A stretch of 64,000 bases of DNA from Callorhinus ursinus (lineage: Eukaryota; Chordata; Mammalia; Carnivora; Otariidae): the NCBI RefSeq assembly GCF_003265705.1, contig NW_020313140.1, positions 877,282 through 941,281 on the forward strand, read 5' to 3'. Positions 1 through 10,839 of the stretch are shown here, in pieces; the stretch's first letter is position 1, and each line of letters begins with the position of its first letter. The notes under the pieces were generated by a model. The model saw only the letters and a list, made by a program, of their open reading frames with translations. It was not told the DNA's origin and searched no databases. The position numbers were made by a program, and so were the translations under genes.

Positions 1-905
1 CCGAGGGCCCCTCTGCCAGAGCGGGAGTGCGCTCTCCACCCGCCGCCTGCCTCTGTCCCTCGGGGCCACCAGTTCCACAGCCTTGCTCGCTGATTCTTGA
101 AGGTGTCTGCCGGGGTCCCTCAGGCTCCTGCCTCAGGAGACAGGACAGCACGGGGCTGAGGCAGCTCTTGCCGTGCCCCGGGCAGGTGGTGACAGGGGAG
201 ATGAAGCTATGGGTGGTGGAGAAAGATGCTATCCCAGGGCATCCGGTCAAAGGTCACCAGGACGCTCCAGCCAGTGACCACCTGGTTGGGGGAGCTGCGG
301 AGGGAGGAGGAGGCCTCTGGGTACAGACAGAGCGGGCCACGAAGGCCAGCAGCAGGTGGCGTGATGGCGCCCAGGGCGCCGTGAAGGCCAGTGCCGTCGT
401 CTGCAGTTGGCACCTGCCGGGGAAAGCGCAGCGGACACAGACGCATGCCCCACACCTCTCCCTGGGCCCCAAAGACAGCCCCCACCCGCCCACACTTCCG
501 GGGTGGCCACACAGGCCTGGAAGAGAGGTGGCTGTCTGGTCCCACGGCCACGGCCACCACCGGTATCCGGCAACACTCAGCGGGAGTGAGGAAGATGCCG
601 GCGTCGACGTGGAAGATGCTGGCCCTCAGCACCACCTCGTGGAGGGCACCTCCAAAGAGCCAGTGGAAGTCCCGCGTGGACGCAGCGGCCCAGAAGGGGA
701 CAGTGAGGGTCAGGCCCTCTGTCTGCCCGAGCCAGGCGCTCCCGGAGCACAGGTGCCCAGCAGCCAGAGCACGGCCAGGTTTTCCAGCAAGCCGGCCGCC
801 CCCACAAGCCCGCTGGCCAGGGCGCCCGCCACCGTCAGGGCTAGGGACGGACGGGCCGGCATGGCCGTTGCTCGCACTCCGCACACCGCCTCCCAGGCAT
901 TGCCC
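1..905 (-). pseudogene. RXFP4: RXFP4 (relaxin/INSL5 family peptide receptor 4) pseudogene
   Basis: A decayed relic of the intronless class A GPCR that binds INSL5. Translating the minus strand gives stretches resembling human RXFP4 in order, but in different frames. TM1 (about 837-745) reads GLVGAAGLLENLAVLWLLG. After a deletion and frame change, TM2-TM3 (about 715-560) contains LTLTVPFWAA and FHWLFGGAL. ECL2 (about 475-420) has VFGAQGEVWGMRLCPLRFP. TM6-TM7 (about 290-215) has PNQVVTGWSVLVTFD, then a stop at about 207. In another frame PVTTC and LSPVLSCLLR follow, where the receptor normally has the NPxxY-type motif; a further frame gives a tail segment with ARLWNWW. Most of TM4-TM6 is lost, a conserved ECL2 cysteine reads Trp, and the arginine motif after TM3 is gone. 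The last C-terminal codons lie off the left edge. Its position beside KHDC4 in opposite orientation matches human order. I recall that dog RXFP4 is also reported as a pseudogene. Confidence 0.88.
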
Positions 906-1264
906 TAGACCGCGGGCAGCGGGGCATGGACGCCACCAGGCGTGAGAGCTGGTGCCCGGGCGCCTCCTGCGGGGCTGGGGTGACAGCAGCGCGGGTCTGT
1001 GCTCCCCCGTGCGCAGGAAGGGCTCTAGCAGGCAGAGCTGGAGGGGGCGAGGGGGAATTCTGCACTGTGGGGGGCAGCCCCAAGCCTCCACACAGGGAGA
1101 AGGCCAGAGGTACCCCGTCCATCTGAGCGATGAAGCCAAACTGGAGCCCCCTCTTTTCCTGACTGCACGCAGAGGCCCCCTTCTCTGCAGAAAGTGCTCC
1201 CTCGGGGCCTGGGGGCAGGGGTTGGGGGACACGGAGGCATGGAATGCAGACGGATGTCCAAGAG

Positions 1265-1403
1265 AGAGCAGAGATTCTGGAGTTCCAGGTCTGCTCCTCA
1301 CTAAATGTGTGGCTTTGGTAAATTACTCCTCCGAACCTTGGCTTTCTTGTTAAAAATTTCAGACAAAAGTCTCTGCTCCACAGGATTGGTGTGATTAAAT
1401 GAG
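1265..1403. repeat. MIR-like ancient SINE fragment
   Basis: Degenerate MIR-type words (a bare 'AAATGTGTGGC' followed by a 'GATTAAATGAGATAA' end) sit directly before the SINE at 1417. Family call is from memory of the consensus. Confidence 0.45.
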
Positions 1404-1416
1404 ATAAAACATGTGA

Positions 1417-1620
1417 GGGGCGCCTGGGTGGTTCAGTTGTTAAGCATCTGCCTTTGGCTCAGGTCATGATCCCGGGATCCTGGGTTTGAGCCCAGCTTTG
1501 GGCTCCCTGCTCAGAGGGGACTCTGCTTCTCCCTCTGCCTCTGCCCTGCGCCCCCCCGTGCCCCACCCCACTTGTGCTCTCTTTCTCTCAAATAAATTAA
1601 TAAAATCTTTAAAAAAATAA
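1417..1620 (+). mobile_element. CAN-SINE (SINEC), full length
   Basis: tRNA-Lys-derived head GGGGCGCCTGGGTGGTTCAG, CT-rich body and A-rich tail. An exact 13-bp target-site duplication (ATAAAACATGTGA) lies at 1404-1416 and 1621-1633, so this is a fairly recent insertion. Confidence 0.93.
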
Positions 1621-1861
1621 ATAAAACATGTGAAAAAAGCACTTTTTATGTTGCTATTTGCATGAATGATCATTATCTAAAGTTTGGGGTGTCCATCGCA
1701 GAAAGGGGCCGGGCATCGCACAGCTATCTATTGTCACCATGCCCGTGGAAGCGTGCCAACTCAAATACAGGTCAGAATTCACTGCAGCAAGTGACCTTGA
1801 GGCTAAGAGCTGGGAGGGAAAGGGCAGAGGAAGTCACAGCTTCCTATTCTCCCCGCTGGGT

Positions 1862-1880
1862 CCCCCCCCCCCCCCCCCCC
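1862..1880. repeat. Poly-C tract
   Basis: A run of about 19 C on the plus strand, prone to length variation and sequencing error. The flanking 1634-2550 is otherwise unremarkable and shows no gene. Confidence 0.9.
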
Positions 1881-2566
1881 GCCATTTCACCCTTTCCTGC
1901 TCTAGTCTGTGGAGCCAGAGGCCAGCAGCGCCCCCACCCTCTCCTCGGATGCCCGAGCTCATGTCAGAGGTATGGGTGCTGAGACACACCCTCACCACAC
2001 CTCATTCTGTTCCCTGTGATCTCAGTCCTAACTGGAAAAAATGCCTCACTGGGTCTTCCCCTTTTGTGCCCAGATCCCTACCCTTTACAGAATGTGCTGG
2101 GGGAAAAGAGAAGGCGGGAGGTGAGTAGATAAGAGAGAGGGACTTTTTCAATACTCAAGACCTTCCTGCCTTCCGCCCACTCATTAAGAAGTCTGATCTT
2201 CAACTCCCTCAGAGTGCTGGGGGAGGAGAGGGGCCTTTAGGACAACCAACCAGCTGTGGGTTTGATGAACCCGATAGGAGAGACCCAGACCGGGAGCCCA
2301 GATGTTTGGGTCTTCCAGCAAGGGATGGGTATGAAGTGGTGGCAGAAGGCAGAAGCCCCGTCGCAGTGCAGGGGAGCCCCCCAGGTGGGGCTGCTCCTGT
2401 GTCCTTCGTGTCAGTCCGTCTGTCTGTCGGGGCCGTGCGTCCTCCTCCAGCACCACCTTGCCAGTCTGGCAGTGAAGATATCTGTGGAATACAGAAGGTG
2501 GGTGAGGATTCCAGCGTCCTGCTCTCCATGGGAAACGTCAGGTTCTTGTTACCTGTATTCATTTCT

Positions 2567-2780
2567 TTTTTCTTTTTTTTAAGATTTTATTTATTTATTT
2601 ATTTATTTATTTGACAGAGAGAGACACAGCGAGAGAGGGAACACAAGCAGGGAGAGCGGGAGAGGGAGAAGCAGGCTTTCTGATGAGCAGGGAGCCCGAT
2701 GTGGGGCTCGATCCCAGGACCCGGGACCACGACCTGAGCTGAAGGCAGATGCTTAACGACTGAGCCACCCAGGCGCCCCT
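2567..2780 (-). mobile_element. CAN-SINE, full length
   Basis: Antisense copy with a T-rich tail at left, an ATTT repeat, and the head complement GAGCCACCCAGGCGCCCC at right. The target-site duplication ACCTGTATTCATTTCT is exact at 2551-2566 and 2781-2796. Confidence 0.94.
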
Positions 2781-2930
2781 ACCTGTATTCATTTCTAATC
2801 AGAATCCTTCCCTTGGTCTGAAACTAGCAGCACCCCCGTGGTTATGTAGAGAGGTGATGCCACCAGCTGGCTCATCTAAGAACTCCACTTTGGATCCTTT
2901 TCTTTTTCTACTATTTTGTTAGTTCACGTG

Positions 2931-2958
2931 TTCATTCATTCATTCATTCATTCATTCA
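2931..2958. repeat. (TTCA)7 microsatellite
   Basis: Seven tandem TTCA units. They are followed at about 2960-3160 by words of an ancient MIR/L2-type repeat ('TTATTATGTGCCAGGCACTG'). Confidence 0.9.
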
Positions 2959-3880
2959 CTAACCACAGCATTTCTTGAACCCTTATTATGTGCCAGGCAC
3001 TGTGCTAGATGCTGGGGAGACAAAAACAAATATATGGTCTTCTCATAAAGTATAATACACTTTTTGAGATGGTTGGAATCTCTAAGATCATCTAGTTCAA
3101 CTTCTCTTTTTATAAGGAGAGAAAGTGACTTGTCAAGGCCACTAGAGAAACGGTGGCAGAGTCAAGATCTGAGATAAAAGTCTCTTGACTCCTCGAATCT
3201 GTCTCTCTCCAAGACATCCCAAAACACTTTAGGCATTTCTTTCCCCTTCCGTAGGGCCCCAAGCGCCAGTCCCTGCCCTTGGGAAGCTCCTAGGCTGCCA
3301 AGGGCAACAGCGCCACGATGTGGACAGAGGGACAGAGACGACTCCTCTCTAGATGGTCTTCGTTCACAACTGCTAGGAGAGAGGAGGAACTGGAACTTCA
3401 CCAGCCTGTTTTCTATCTCAATTAGAGTCTCGGGACCTGTAGTGGTAGATTATGGAGTCTGCCTCACATAAAAAAGACTTCTGATGACTGGGCCTTCCCC
3501 TCGGTCACCTGAATATCCACCCCTCTCTTAGTTCACATGTCGCCCCAGCCCTGCTTCCCTGCGCCTGCACTCCCATGCCTTGGCAAAGAGGAGCTGGGGA
3601 GGCAGGGGGGAATGAGCTGCAACCCTGAGGGCAGAAAGAGAAGGAAGCTTTGGGTTTGCACTTGTGGCGGAGACAGATGCTCCAGATGCTCTGGGGACTA
3701 GAAATGGTAGGAACGGGAGACCTGACCCTAATCCAAATGCCCCCTCACATCAACCCAGCCAGCCACCTCTCCACTCCACACGTCTGCTGAGACCCACTGC
3801 AGAAAATCCTGTGGCCTAGGTAAGGGCTATGGGAAGCTTCAATGCTCATGGGCAAGTTCCAAATCAATCTCAAGCTCTCT

Positions 3881-3984
3881 CTGAACTTTATATTTTGGAG
3901 TAGCTTTAGACTTACAGAAAACTGCAAAGGCAGTGATAGTCATCTATCTCTTTCACTGTCCACATTAAAATAAAACTGGCAGTT
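3881..3984. repeat. Old interspersed repeat fragment (L1M-3'UTR-like)
   Basis: Contains the phrase 'TAGACTTACAGAAAACTGCAA' type sequence typical of an old, widely dispersed repeat, and resembles the start of the repeat at 9.08-10.8 kb. Family assignment is uncertain. Confidence 0.4.
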
Positions 3985-4170
3985 GGGGCACCTGGGTGGC
4001 TCAGTCGGTTAAGCGTCTGCCTTTGGCTAAGGTCATGATCCCAGGGTCCTGGGATCGAGCCCCACATCGGGCTCCCTGCTCAGCGGGAAGCCTTCTCCCT
4101 CTGCTTGCTGTTCCCCCTGCTTGTGCTTGCTCTCTCTCTGTCAAATAAATAAATAAAATCTTAAAAAAAT
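3985..4170 (+). mobile_element. CAN-SINE
   Basis: Head GGGGCACCTGGGTGGCTCAG and tail AAATAAATAAAATCTT. The flank ATAAAACTGGCAG is repeated before (about 3970) and after (about 4173) the element as its target-site duplication. A second SINE begins directly after the second copy. Confidence 0.92.
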
Positions 4171-4187
4171 AAATAAAACTGGCAGCT

Positions 4188-4365
4188 GGGGTGCCTGGGT
4201 GGTTAAGTGTCTGCCTTCGGCTCAGGTCATAATCTCGGGGTCCCAGGATCAAGCCCTGCATTGGGTTCTGCACCTAGCAGGGAGTCTGCTTCTCCCTCTG
4301 CCCCCCACCCTGTTCATGCTCTCTCTTTCTCTTACTCTCTCTCTCTCTCTCTCTCTCTCTAATAA
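4188..4365 (+). mobile_element. CAN-SINE with long (CT)n, joined head-on to the next copy
   Basis: Head GGGGTGCCTGGGTGG. The 3' end runs into (CT)n and meets the antisense copy at 4366 without its own A tail. Confidence 0.9.
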
Positions 4366-4507
4366 ATTAGAGAGAGAGCGCACAAGCAGGGGGAGAAGCA
4401 GGTTCTCCGCTGAGCAGGGAGCCTGATGTGGGGCTCAATCTCAGGACCCTGGGATCATGACCTGAGCGAAAGTCAGACGCCCAACTGACTGAGCCACCCA
4501 GGCGCCC
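4366..4507 (-). mobile_element. CAN-SINE, antisense, 3'-truncated at the junction
   Basis: Begins in GAGAGAGAGCGCACAAGCAG and ends with the head complement CCACCCAGGCGCCC. It forms an inverted pair with 4188-4365. Confidence 0.9.
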
Positions 4508-5700
4508 TTATAGTCAGTTGATTTTTGACAAAGGTGCAAAGAAAATTCATTGAAGAGTGCATAGTCTTTTTGACAAATGGTTCAGTAACAGGAGAATACC
4601 CACATTAAAAAAGAGTGTGTACAAGAGACCTTCAATCCCTACCTCACACCATGCATAAAAATGAAACTCAGAATGGATCATAGATCTAAATGTAAAACCT
4701 AAAACTCCAAAACTTCTAGAAGAAAACAAAGGAGAAAATGCGTGGCCTTGGGTTAGGCAAAGATTTCTTAGATACATCAAAAACAATCTATAAAAGCAAA
4801 AATTGATAAATTGGACTTTGTCAAAATTAAGAACTTCTGCTCTTTGAGAAACACTGAAGAGAATGAAAAGCCGAGCCACAGACGGAGAGCACACATTTGC
4901 AAACCAGAGATCTGATAAAGGATGTATGTAGAATACCTAAAGAGCTCTCAATATTCAAAAATAAGAAAACAGCTTTATTTTTTATTTTTTAAAATATTTT
5001 ATTCATTTATTTGTCAGAGAGAGGGAGCGAGAGAGCACAAGCAGGGGGAGCAGAAGTCAAAGGGAGAAGCAGGCTCCAGGCTGAGAAGGGAGCCCGATTC
5101 GAGACTCGATTCCAGGACCCTGAGATCATGACCTGAGCCAAGGCAGATGCTTAACCGACTGAGCCACCCAGGCATCCCAAAAATCAAATTTATTTTTTAA
5201 ATGGGCAAAGTATTTGAACAGATACTTCAGCAAGGAAGAAATGGAGATGCCAAATAAGTCCACGAAGAGGCTCCACGTCATTAGCCATTAGGGAAAAGCA
5301 AATTCAAACCATGACAAGCTAATGTTACATTCCTATTAGAATGTCTAAGATGAAAAACTGATGACACCAAGTGCTAGTGAGGAAGGGGGGGCGGCAAAAT
5401 TTTCATGCACTCTGGTGGCGATGTACAATGATATCATCACTTCATAAAACAATCTGGTGGTTTCTTAAAAAGTTAAACATACACTTCATATGTCCTAGCC
5501 ATTCTACTCCCAGGCATTTACTCAAGAGAAATCCATAAAGACTTGTACACCGATTTGAAGTAGCTTAACATGGGCGATAACTCAAATGGATAACGTACTT
5601 ATCCATCAGGTGAATGGGTAAACAAATAGTGGCACATTCATACAATGGAACGCCACGCAACAATGAAACGGGGTGCATCCCTGCCGCGCACACAAGCAGC
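4508..5700 (+). mobile_element. Decayed LINE-1 3' end (ORF2 tail and beyond), interrupted by a SINE
   Basis: Old L1 text in sense orientation, for example 'GATCATAGATCTAAATGTAAA' type wording, 'AAATTGATAAATTGGACTTTG', and 'AAAAAGTTAAACATACACTT'. This is the distal ORF2 coding region and following sequence, full of indels and with no long frame. The antisense SINE at 4975-5178 splits it. A 5'-truncated, dead copy. Confidence 0.8.
4975..5178 (-). mobile_element. CAN-SINE inserted in the L1 relic
   Basis: Antisense element with T-rich left end and right end GAGCCACCCAGGCATCCC. L1 text continues on both sides. Confidence 0.9.
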
Positions 5701-6333
5701 ACCGAGGAGAGAGCCCTGGTGGCGGTCAGGCAAGGCTGCCGTCCCTCCCCCTTCACCTCACTGAAGCGTCCCTTCTTCTTCCGCCTGCTCAGCATCGCTG
5801 GTCCATCCATGCTGCGGCCGAGTCCTGCTGGCCGCAGCCTCCGGCCCTTGCTGTGCATTCCTCCTCTTGGTGCTGCCTCCGTTTGTTCCAGGCTGGGTTT
5901 GCTCCAGGGTCCCCACTGGCCTGCCCAGCTTGTGGCTCTGAGTACCTGGAGGCCATACACACCAGTAGGTTTCCATTTCAGACGTCAGGTGTTCATCTTC
6001 CTGAGGAAAGGGGAGGGGCAGATGCCTTTCTGCGCGTGGGGATGAGCCGGGGCTCTTCCAGGGCCATGCTCCTAAAATCAACCAGAGTTTAAGTCTTCAG
6101 TCACCGCCATGGCTAGTGAAGTCCTGGGCGGGACCCCTGCTATATTCTACACCAGCTGGGTCTGTGCTACGACTCACAATCTCCAGTCCGCCTCAGACGA
6201 GGCTTCAGTGATGCGCGGCAATCCTTTTGCATGTCCTCGGTCAGCTTGATTTTTCACACCTTCATCCAGTAGCTCTGAGAGCCCCGTGGGTTGTTTTCAC
6301 AGAATCCATGCCTCCCCCACGACTTTCTAAAAC
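5701..6333. other. Intergenic, nothing recognised
   Basis: About 630 bases of moderately GC-rich sequence without a recognisable gene or repeat. Open frames on both strands are short and match nothing I know. Confidence 0.5.
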
Positions 6334-6495
6334 ATTTTTTAATTTTTTTATTAAAGATTTTATTTATTTATTTGACAGAGGGAGAGAGAGGCAGAGAAGC
6401 AGGCTTCCCACGGCGCAGGGAGCCTGACCCCAGGACCCTGGCATGACCTGAGCCAAAGGCAGACGCATAATGGATTGAGCCACCCCTCCTCCCTG
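6334..6495 (-). mobile_element. CAN-SINE, internally deleted
   Basis: Antisense, with tail ATTAAAGATTTTATTTATTT and a shortened body. The flank CTTTCTAAA occurs on both sides (about 6324 and 6498) as target-site duplication. The head end is diverged (CCACCCCTCCTCC). Confidence 0.8.
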
Positions 6496-8892
6496 CTTTC
6501 TAAAGAACCTCCATTTTGTCCCAGTACCCACCCCTCCCCTACAGAGTCCAGATGACTTGGAGGAAGCTAACTTCATCCCAGATCTAGGCCAATCACAGCA
6601 CAGCCATCCTTTTCGACAGTAATTGGCTCAAGAGCCAAGGCTTCTGCTAATCAATACCCGACACCACCCTGGTGATTGTCATTAGCCCACAGGTTGGTCC
6701 AATCAGACTGAAGTGGGGGAAGGATGTTGATTCTATGAGGAGCAGAGGTTTCTTTCTCCCGTTGGCCCCACATGCAGGCACATGTGCCCCAGTCCGTGTG
6801 GCAGATTTCTTGTGACGGTGAAGGAAGCTGGTGTAAGGAACACCGTCCTGCGCGGGCAGGCAGGGTAACGCAGCGGAGCACGGACTATCTTGGACTTCTA
6901 GTTGTAGGAGAGAACACGTGTATTCTTGTCAATGTCATTGCGAATTAGGTTTTGTTACTTATGAGAAGCACCCTCGTTCCAGTCAGAAAGGGATGCAAGA
7001 TTGGTGAATAGTACTTTTGGGGGCAGAAGGAATCAGAAATATTTGCTGAGTGTATTGCGGGCTATTGTAAGAGAGAGATGTTGTTCGGGCATATTTCCTC
7101 TGAGCAAAGCAGACTGTAAGCCCACCTGCAGAGTTCGCGGGAAGCTGCGGTTCGGGGATTGGCAGGTTTTCAGAGAAGTGAGCAGGGGACACTACGGGCG
7201 GACGGTGACCACTCCGGTGAGCCCGTGGTTGACGGGTTGGCACCCTGAGGCCCGTGTCCAGGAGGCCGTCTGACTGTGAGAAGTGAGAGGCTGACCCTGT
7301 GCGGCGTTCACTCAGAGGGGTTGTGGATTGAGCCCATGGGTCTAACAAAGGTTCTGAGGGCTACAGAATAATCAAATTGGCCCTGTTGTTGTTAAGTTTG
7401 TGGGATCATTTGTTTATTTATTTACTATTCTCAGGAAGAAGTATTCCTCTCTCCATCCAAGACCAGTCTCTCCACCTGTGTTCCTAGACCCTCCTCTCAG
7501 ACCCTGCACCATCGGCCCCCTTCCCACCGGGTTCCCACAGACCCCTTTCATGGCAAGGAACAGGAGTCACATTGAGTTGCTTCGAGTGACAAAACAGGTG
7601 TTGACGGAAAGGATGATATTGGTTATGCCAGCATCCCTGAAAAACCCTGACCCTTTCCCCGGCCAGCCTTCCCTGCAGCAGACGGGGAGCAGGGCCCGGG
7701 GCTACTTTTAGAGTCTCCACAGATCTGAGCGCACTCGGGGAGGTAATGGGACAGCACGGCGCTCAGGAAGCAAGTGTTAACCCTCTGGGCTTTTCTCGTG
7801 GCTCCCGCGGCTTCTGCCAGCCCCTCTGTGGCATTCTTCCGCTGCCCTCCCCCCAGCCCCCGGCCTGCTCTTCCCGGCGGAGCCTAACAGCCCCTCTGCC
7901 CTGACACCCCAGCCCAGGTGACAACCACTGACCACCACAGTTCTCTGGTTCTGAAAATCCTCGCGGAGGAGGATCTTCCCAGTCCCTGGTCAAGTAGGTA
8001 CCGTTGGTTTAGTCAGCTGTGGCCACCGAGTCCTGGAATGTGCGAGACCGTCCTTGCCGGAGCCGCGGGCAGCCGTCCCCCCCCTTCTCCCACAGCTCGC
8101 AAGGTGCCGCCTCCACTGACATGGGCCGGGTTTTCTAAACAACCGTAAACGCACCCCCGCCCCCCAGCAAAGAAAAACTACCCAAAGCCAAGTCTACCCT
8201 GCAGAGGCCTTTCATCACTCTGCCACCTCTAAGTGCTGCCCGTGCTTTTCTAGTTCCCTTGTAATTGGTTCCAGGGACGGTCCTTTGACATCTCACACCT
8301 TTGAGAAAACCAGCACCCAGACATTTGATTGGGGGAAACTCAAGACAGCCACGAAACATTTTTGTTAAATGGAACAGAACAAGTCCTCCAGATCAGCACC
8401 ACATATTGGTCTAGTGCTCAACGTTCTCTCACGCCCCAGCTTTGTAGACAAGCCCCCACCCCCCTATGCTACGGGGCAGCCGGGGGGAGACAGCGCACGT
8501 GGTGCTGGCCTGTGAGTTCCGACGCCAGCTCCCTGGCTCCTTAGGGAGTCACATCCTTAGAGGTGAGGCGGGTTCCTTGGCCAGAAAATTTGATTCCATC
8601 AATTTTGCATATGGGGAAGTTTTCCTCTTGCCACTGATCTTCAGATCATCCCTGAGACTGATTATTGACATAAAAAGTACCCCCCAGGGACTTGAGCTCC
8701 TAAAACAACTTCTTTTCTGCCATTATCTTTGTACCCGGGAAGAAGAATTGCTGGGGAGGCTGCCTTGCCGTGTTGATTTGAGTCTGACGCCGGGCCCCGT
8801 GCTTCAGGCCCTGTTTTTCCAGCACTCCAACTCCCACAGAAGCACAGTGGGTTTCCTCTCCTTTGTGCTTCTAAGGGCACCATGTTTGTTTG
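6496..8892. other. Intergenic, no gene recognised
   Basis: About 2.4 kb of unique or very old sequence. CCAAT boxes occur around 6590-6710 but no CpG island or exon pattern accompanies them. I see no supported gene here. Confidence 0.5.
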
Positions 8893-9012
8893 TTTGTTTC
8901 TTTCTTTCTTAATGAAGATCTTGTTTTTAAGTACTCTCTACACCCAACGTGGGGCTCGAACTCACGACCCAGGAGTCCCGTGTTGCTCTGACCGAGCTGG
9001 CCGGATTCCCCA
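8893..9012 (-). mobile_element. Short, old CAN-SINE subtype
   Basis: Antisense, tRNA-like half only: 'CTACACCCAACGTGGGGCTCG' type motif, ending in the diverged complement of the head. Lacks the CT-rich 3' half of the main subfamily. Confidence 0.65.
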
Positions 9013-9313
9013 TATGTTCCTATTTTTTACTGTTTTTGTGGCCTTCTCCTTTTTCTTTCTTTCTTTTTTTTTTTTACTTTTAGTATTTTTTTCCTTTTGA
9101 CAGTATTTCAGAATTAGAAATAGCACAAAGAATCTCTGTATTCCCTTTACCCAGATTTCCCAAATGTTAACATTGTGTTTTCACATTTGCTTTGTCCTTT
9201 TCTCTCTGTGTATATGTATAATTTTTTTCTGAACAGTTTGAAAGTAAGTTGCAGACATGATTTTTTTTACCTCTAAATTATTCAACGTGTTTCCTAAAAA
9301 CAAGAATATTCTT

Positions 9314-9504
9314 TTTTTTTAAAGATTTTATTTATTTGACGGAGAGAGACACAGCGAGAGAGGGAACACAAGCAGGGGGAGAGGCAGAGGGAGAAGCAGG
9401 CTTCCAGCCGAGCAGGAAGCCTGATGCGGGGCTCGATCCCAGGACCCTGGGACCGTGACCTGAGCATAAGGCAGATGCTTAATGACTGAGCCACCCAGGC
9501 GCCC
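9314..9504 (-). mobile_element. CAN-SINE, first of a three-copy stack
   Basis: Antisense, T tail at left, CCACCCAGGCGCCC at right. The flank AAGAATATTCTT at 9302-9313 recurs at 9917-9928, beyond the whole stack. Confidence 0.93.
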
Positions 9505-9520
9505 TGTTTTTTCTTTTTTT

Positions 9521-9722
9521 TTTTAATTTTTTTTAAGATTTTATTTATTTATTTGACAGAGAGAGACACAGCGAGAGAGGGAACACAAGCAGGGGGAGTG
9601 GGAGAGGGAGAAGCAGGCTTCCCGCGGAGCAGGGAGCCCGATGCGGGGCTCGATCCCAGGACCCCGGGATCACGACCTGAGCCGAAGGCAGCCACTTAAC
9701 GACTGAGCCACCCAGGCGCCCC
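9521..9722 (-). mobile_element. CAN-SINE inserted into the T tail of its neighbour
   Basis: Antisense full-length copy with an exact 16-bp duplication of a T-rich site (TGTTTTTTCTTTTTTT) at 9505-9520 and 9723-9738. It jumped into the tail of the element now at 9739-9911. Confidence 0.93.
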
Positions 9723-9738
9723 TGTTTTTTCTTTTTTT

Positions 9739-9911
9739 GAGAGAGAGAGAGAGAGAGAGCACGAGCTGGGGGAGGAGCAGAGGGAGAAGCAGAGGGAAAA
9801 CCAGACTCCCTGCTGAGCAGGGAGCCTGACGTGGGGCTCGATCCCAGGACCCTGAGATCATGACCTGAGCCGAAGGAAGACACTTAACCAACTGAGCCAC
9901 CCAGGTGCCCC
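9739..9911 (-). mobile_element. CAN-SINE, oldest copy of the stack
   Basis: Antisense body starting GAGAGAGAGAG and ending CCACCCAGGTGCCCC. Its T tail is now split off at 9505-9520 by the previous insertion. Confidence 0.9.
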
Positions 9912-10203
9912 AAAATAAGAATATTCTTAAAAAAAAAAAAGAAAAAAAAAGAATATTCTTACATAACCGCAGTACAATATCAAAATCAACAAATTAACAA
10001 TGCTACAATAATATTATCTAACCTAGAAACCTCTTTCAGATGTTGCCAAATGTCCCTCGTAATATCTTTTGTAGGAAAGGAAATCTCAGATGTGTGACAT
10101 TCAGTCAGCATCTCTTTATAGTCCCCTTGAGGCTGGAACAGTTCCTCTGGTTTTGTCTTTCATGACATTTTGAAATGTTACATATTTTTAAAGAGTAAAG
10201 GTT

Positions 10204-10388
10204 GGTTTTTTTTTTTTTTTAAGATTTATTTATTTATTCCAGGAAGGGGGCGGGAAAGAGAGAATCCAAAGCAGACTCCCTGCTGAGTGTAGAGCCCGAT
10301 GTGGGGCTCAGTCCCAGGACCTGGAGATCATGACCTGAGCCAAAATCAAGAGTCGGACGCTCAACTGACTGAGCCACCCAGGCACCCC
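10204..10388 (-). mobile_element. CAN-SINE
   Basis: Antisense, T tail then AAGATTTATTTATTTATT, ending GAGCCACCCAGGCACCCC. Short flank TAAAGGT repeated at both ends. Confidence 0.9.
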
Positions 10389-10839
10389 TAAAGGTCAGTT
10401 ATTTTATATAACATACTCAACTTGGATTTGTCTATTTCCTTATGATCAGACTTGGGTTACAACATTTTTGGCATTGTGTTCATTTAAGAGTATTATATCA
10501 GGAGGGCCATGACCTCTATTACTGGTGACGTTAGCATCCATCATTGAGTTAAGGTGGCATCTTGGAATGTTTCTCCACTGTGAAGATACCATTCTCCCGT
10601 TTGAACCTAACAAGTATCTTGTGAGGAGCTGCTCTGAGGCTATGTAAATATCCTGTTACTCCTCTAACCTTGACCCAGTATCTTCAGCATCCCTTGATGA
10701 TTCTTGTCTGAATCGATCATTACTGTCATAGCTGCCAAACGATGATTTTGACGCAGTGGTGTTAAAGCCGTAGCCTTTCCCTGACAGGTGTGATTTCTCT
10801 GGGACATTCAGTCCTGCAGAATTTGTTGCCTGGCAGGAA

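Larger units (their letters stand above)
9080..10835. repeat. Large old interspersed repeat carrying four SINE insertions
   Basis: Between the SINEs the text matches a very common ancient mammalian repeat as I remember it: 'GTAAGTTGCAGACATGAT' near 9249, 'ATAACCGCAGTACAATATCAA' near 9963, and 'TGATGATTCTTG' near 10695. I think it belongs to the 3' region of old L1 elements but would not fix the family without RepeatMasker. Confidence 0.55.

Noticed and set aside
207..1301. 364-codon open frame on the minus strand
   Set aside because: Its middle follows RXFP4 only piecewise and its first half is unrelated sequence upstream of the receptor; the frame is a by-product of GC-rich sequence with few stops, not an intact gene.
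4508..5700. Possible gene in the AT-rich frames at 4.5-5.7 kb
   Set aside because: Text is decayed LINE-1 3' sequence with broken frames and an inserted SINE.
6580..6720. CCAAT-box cluster as a promoter
   Set aside because: Several CCAAT/ATTGG words occur, but there is no CpG island, initiator or downstream exon, so chance or an old repeat is as likely.
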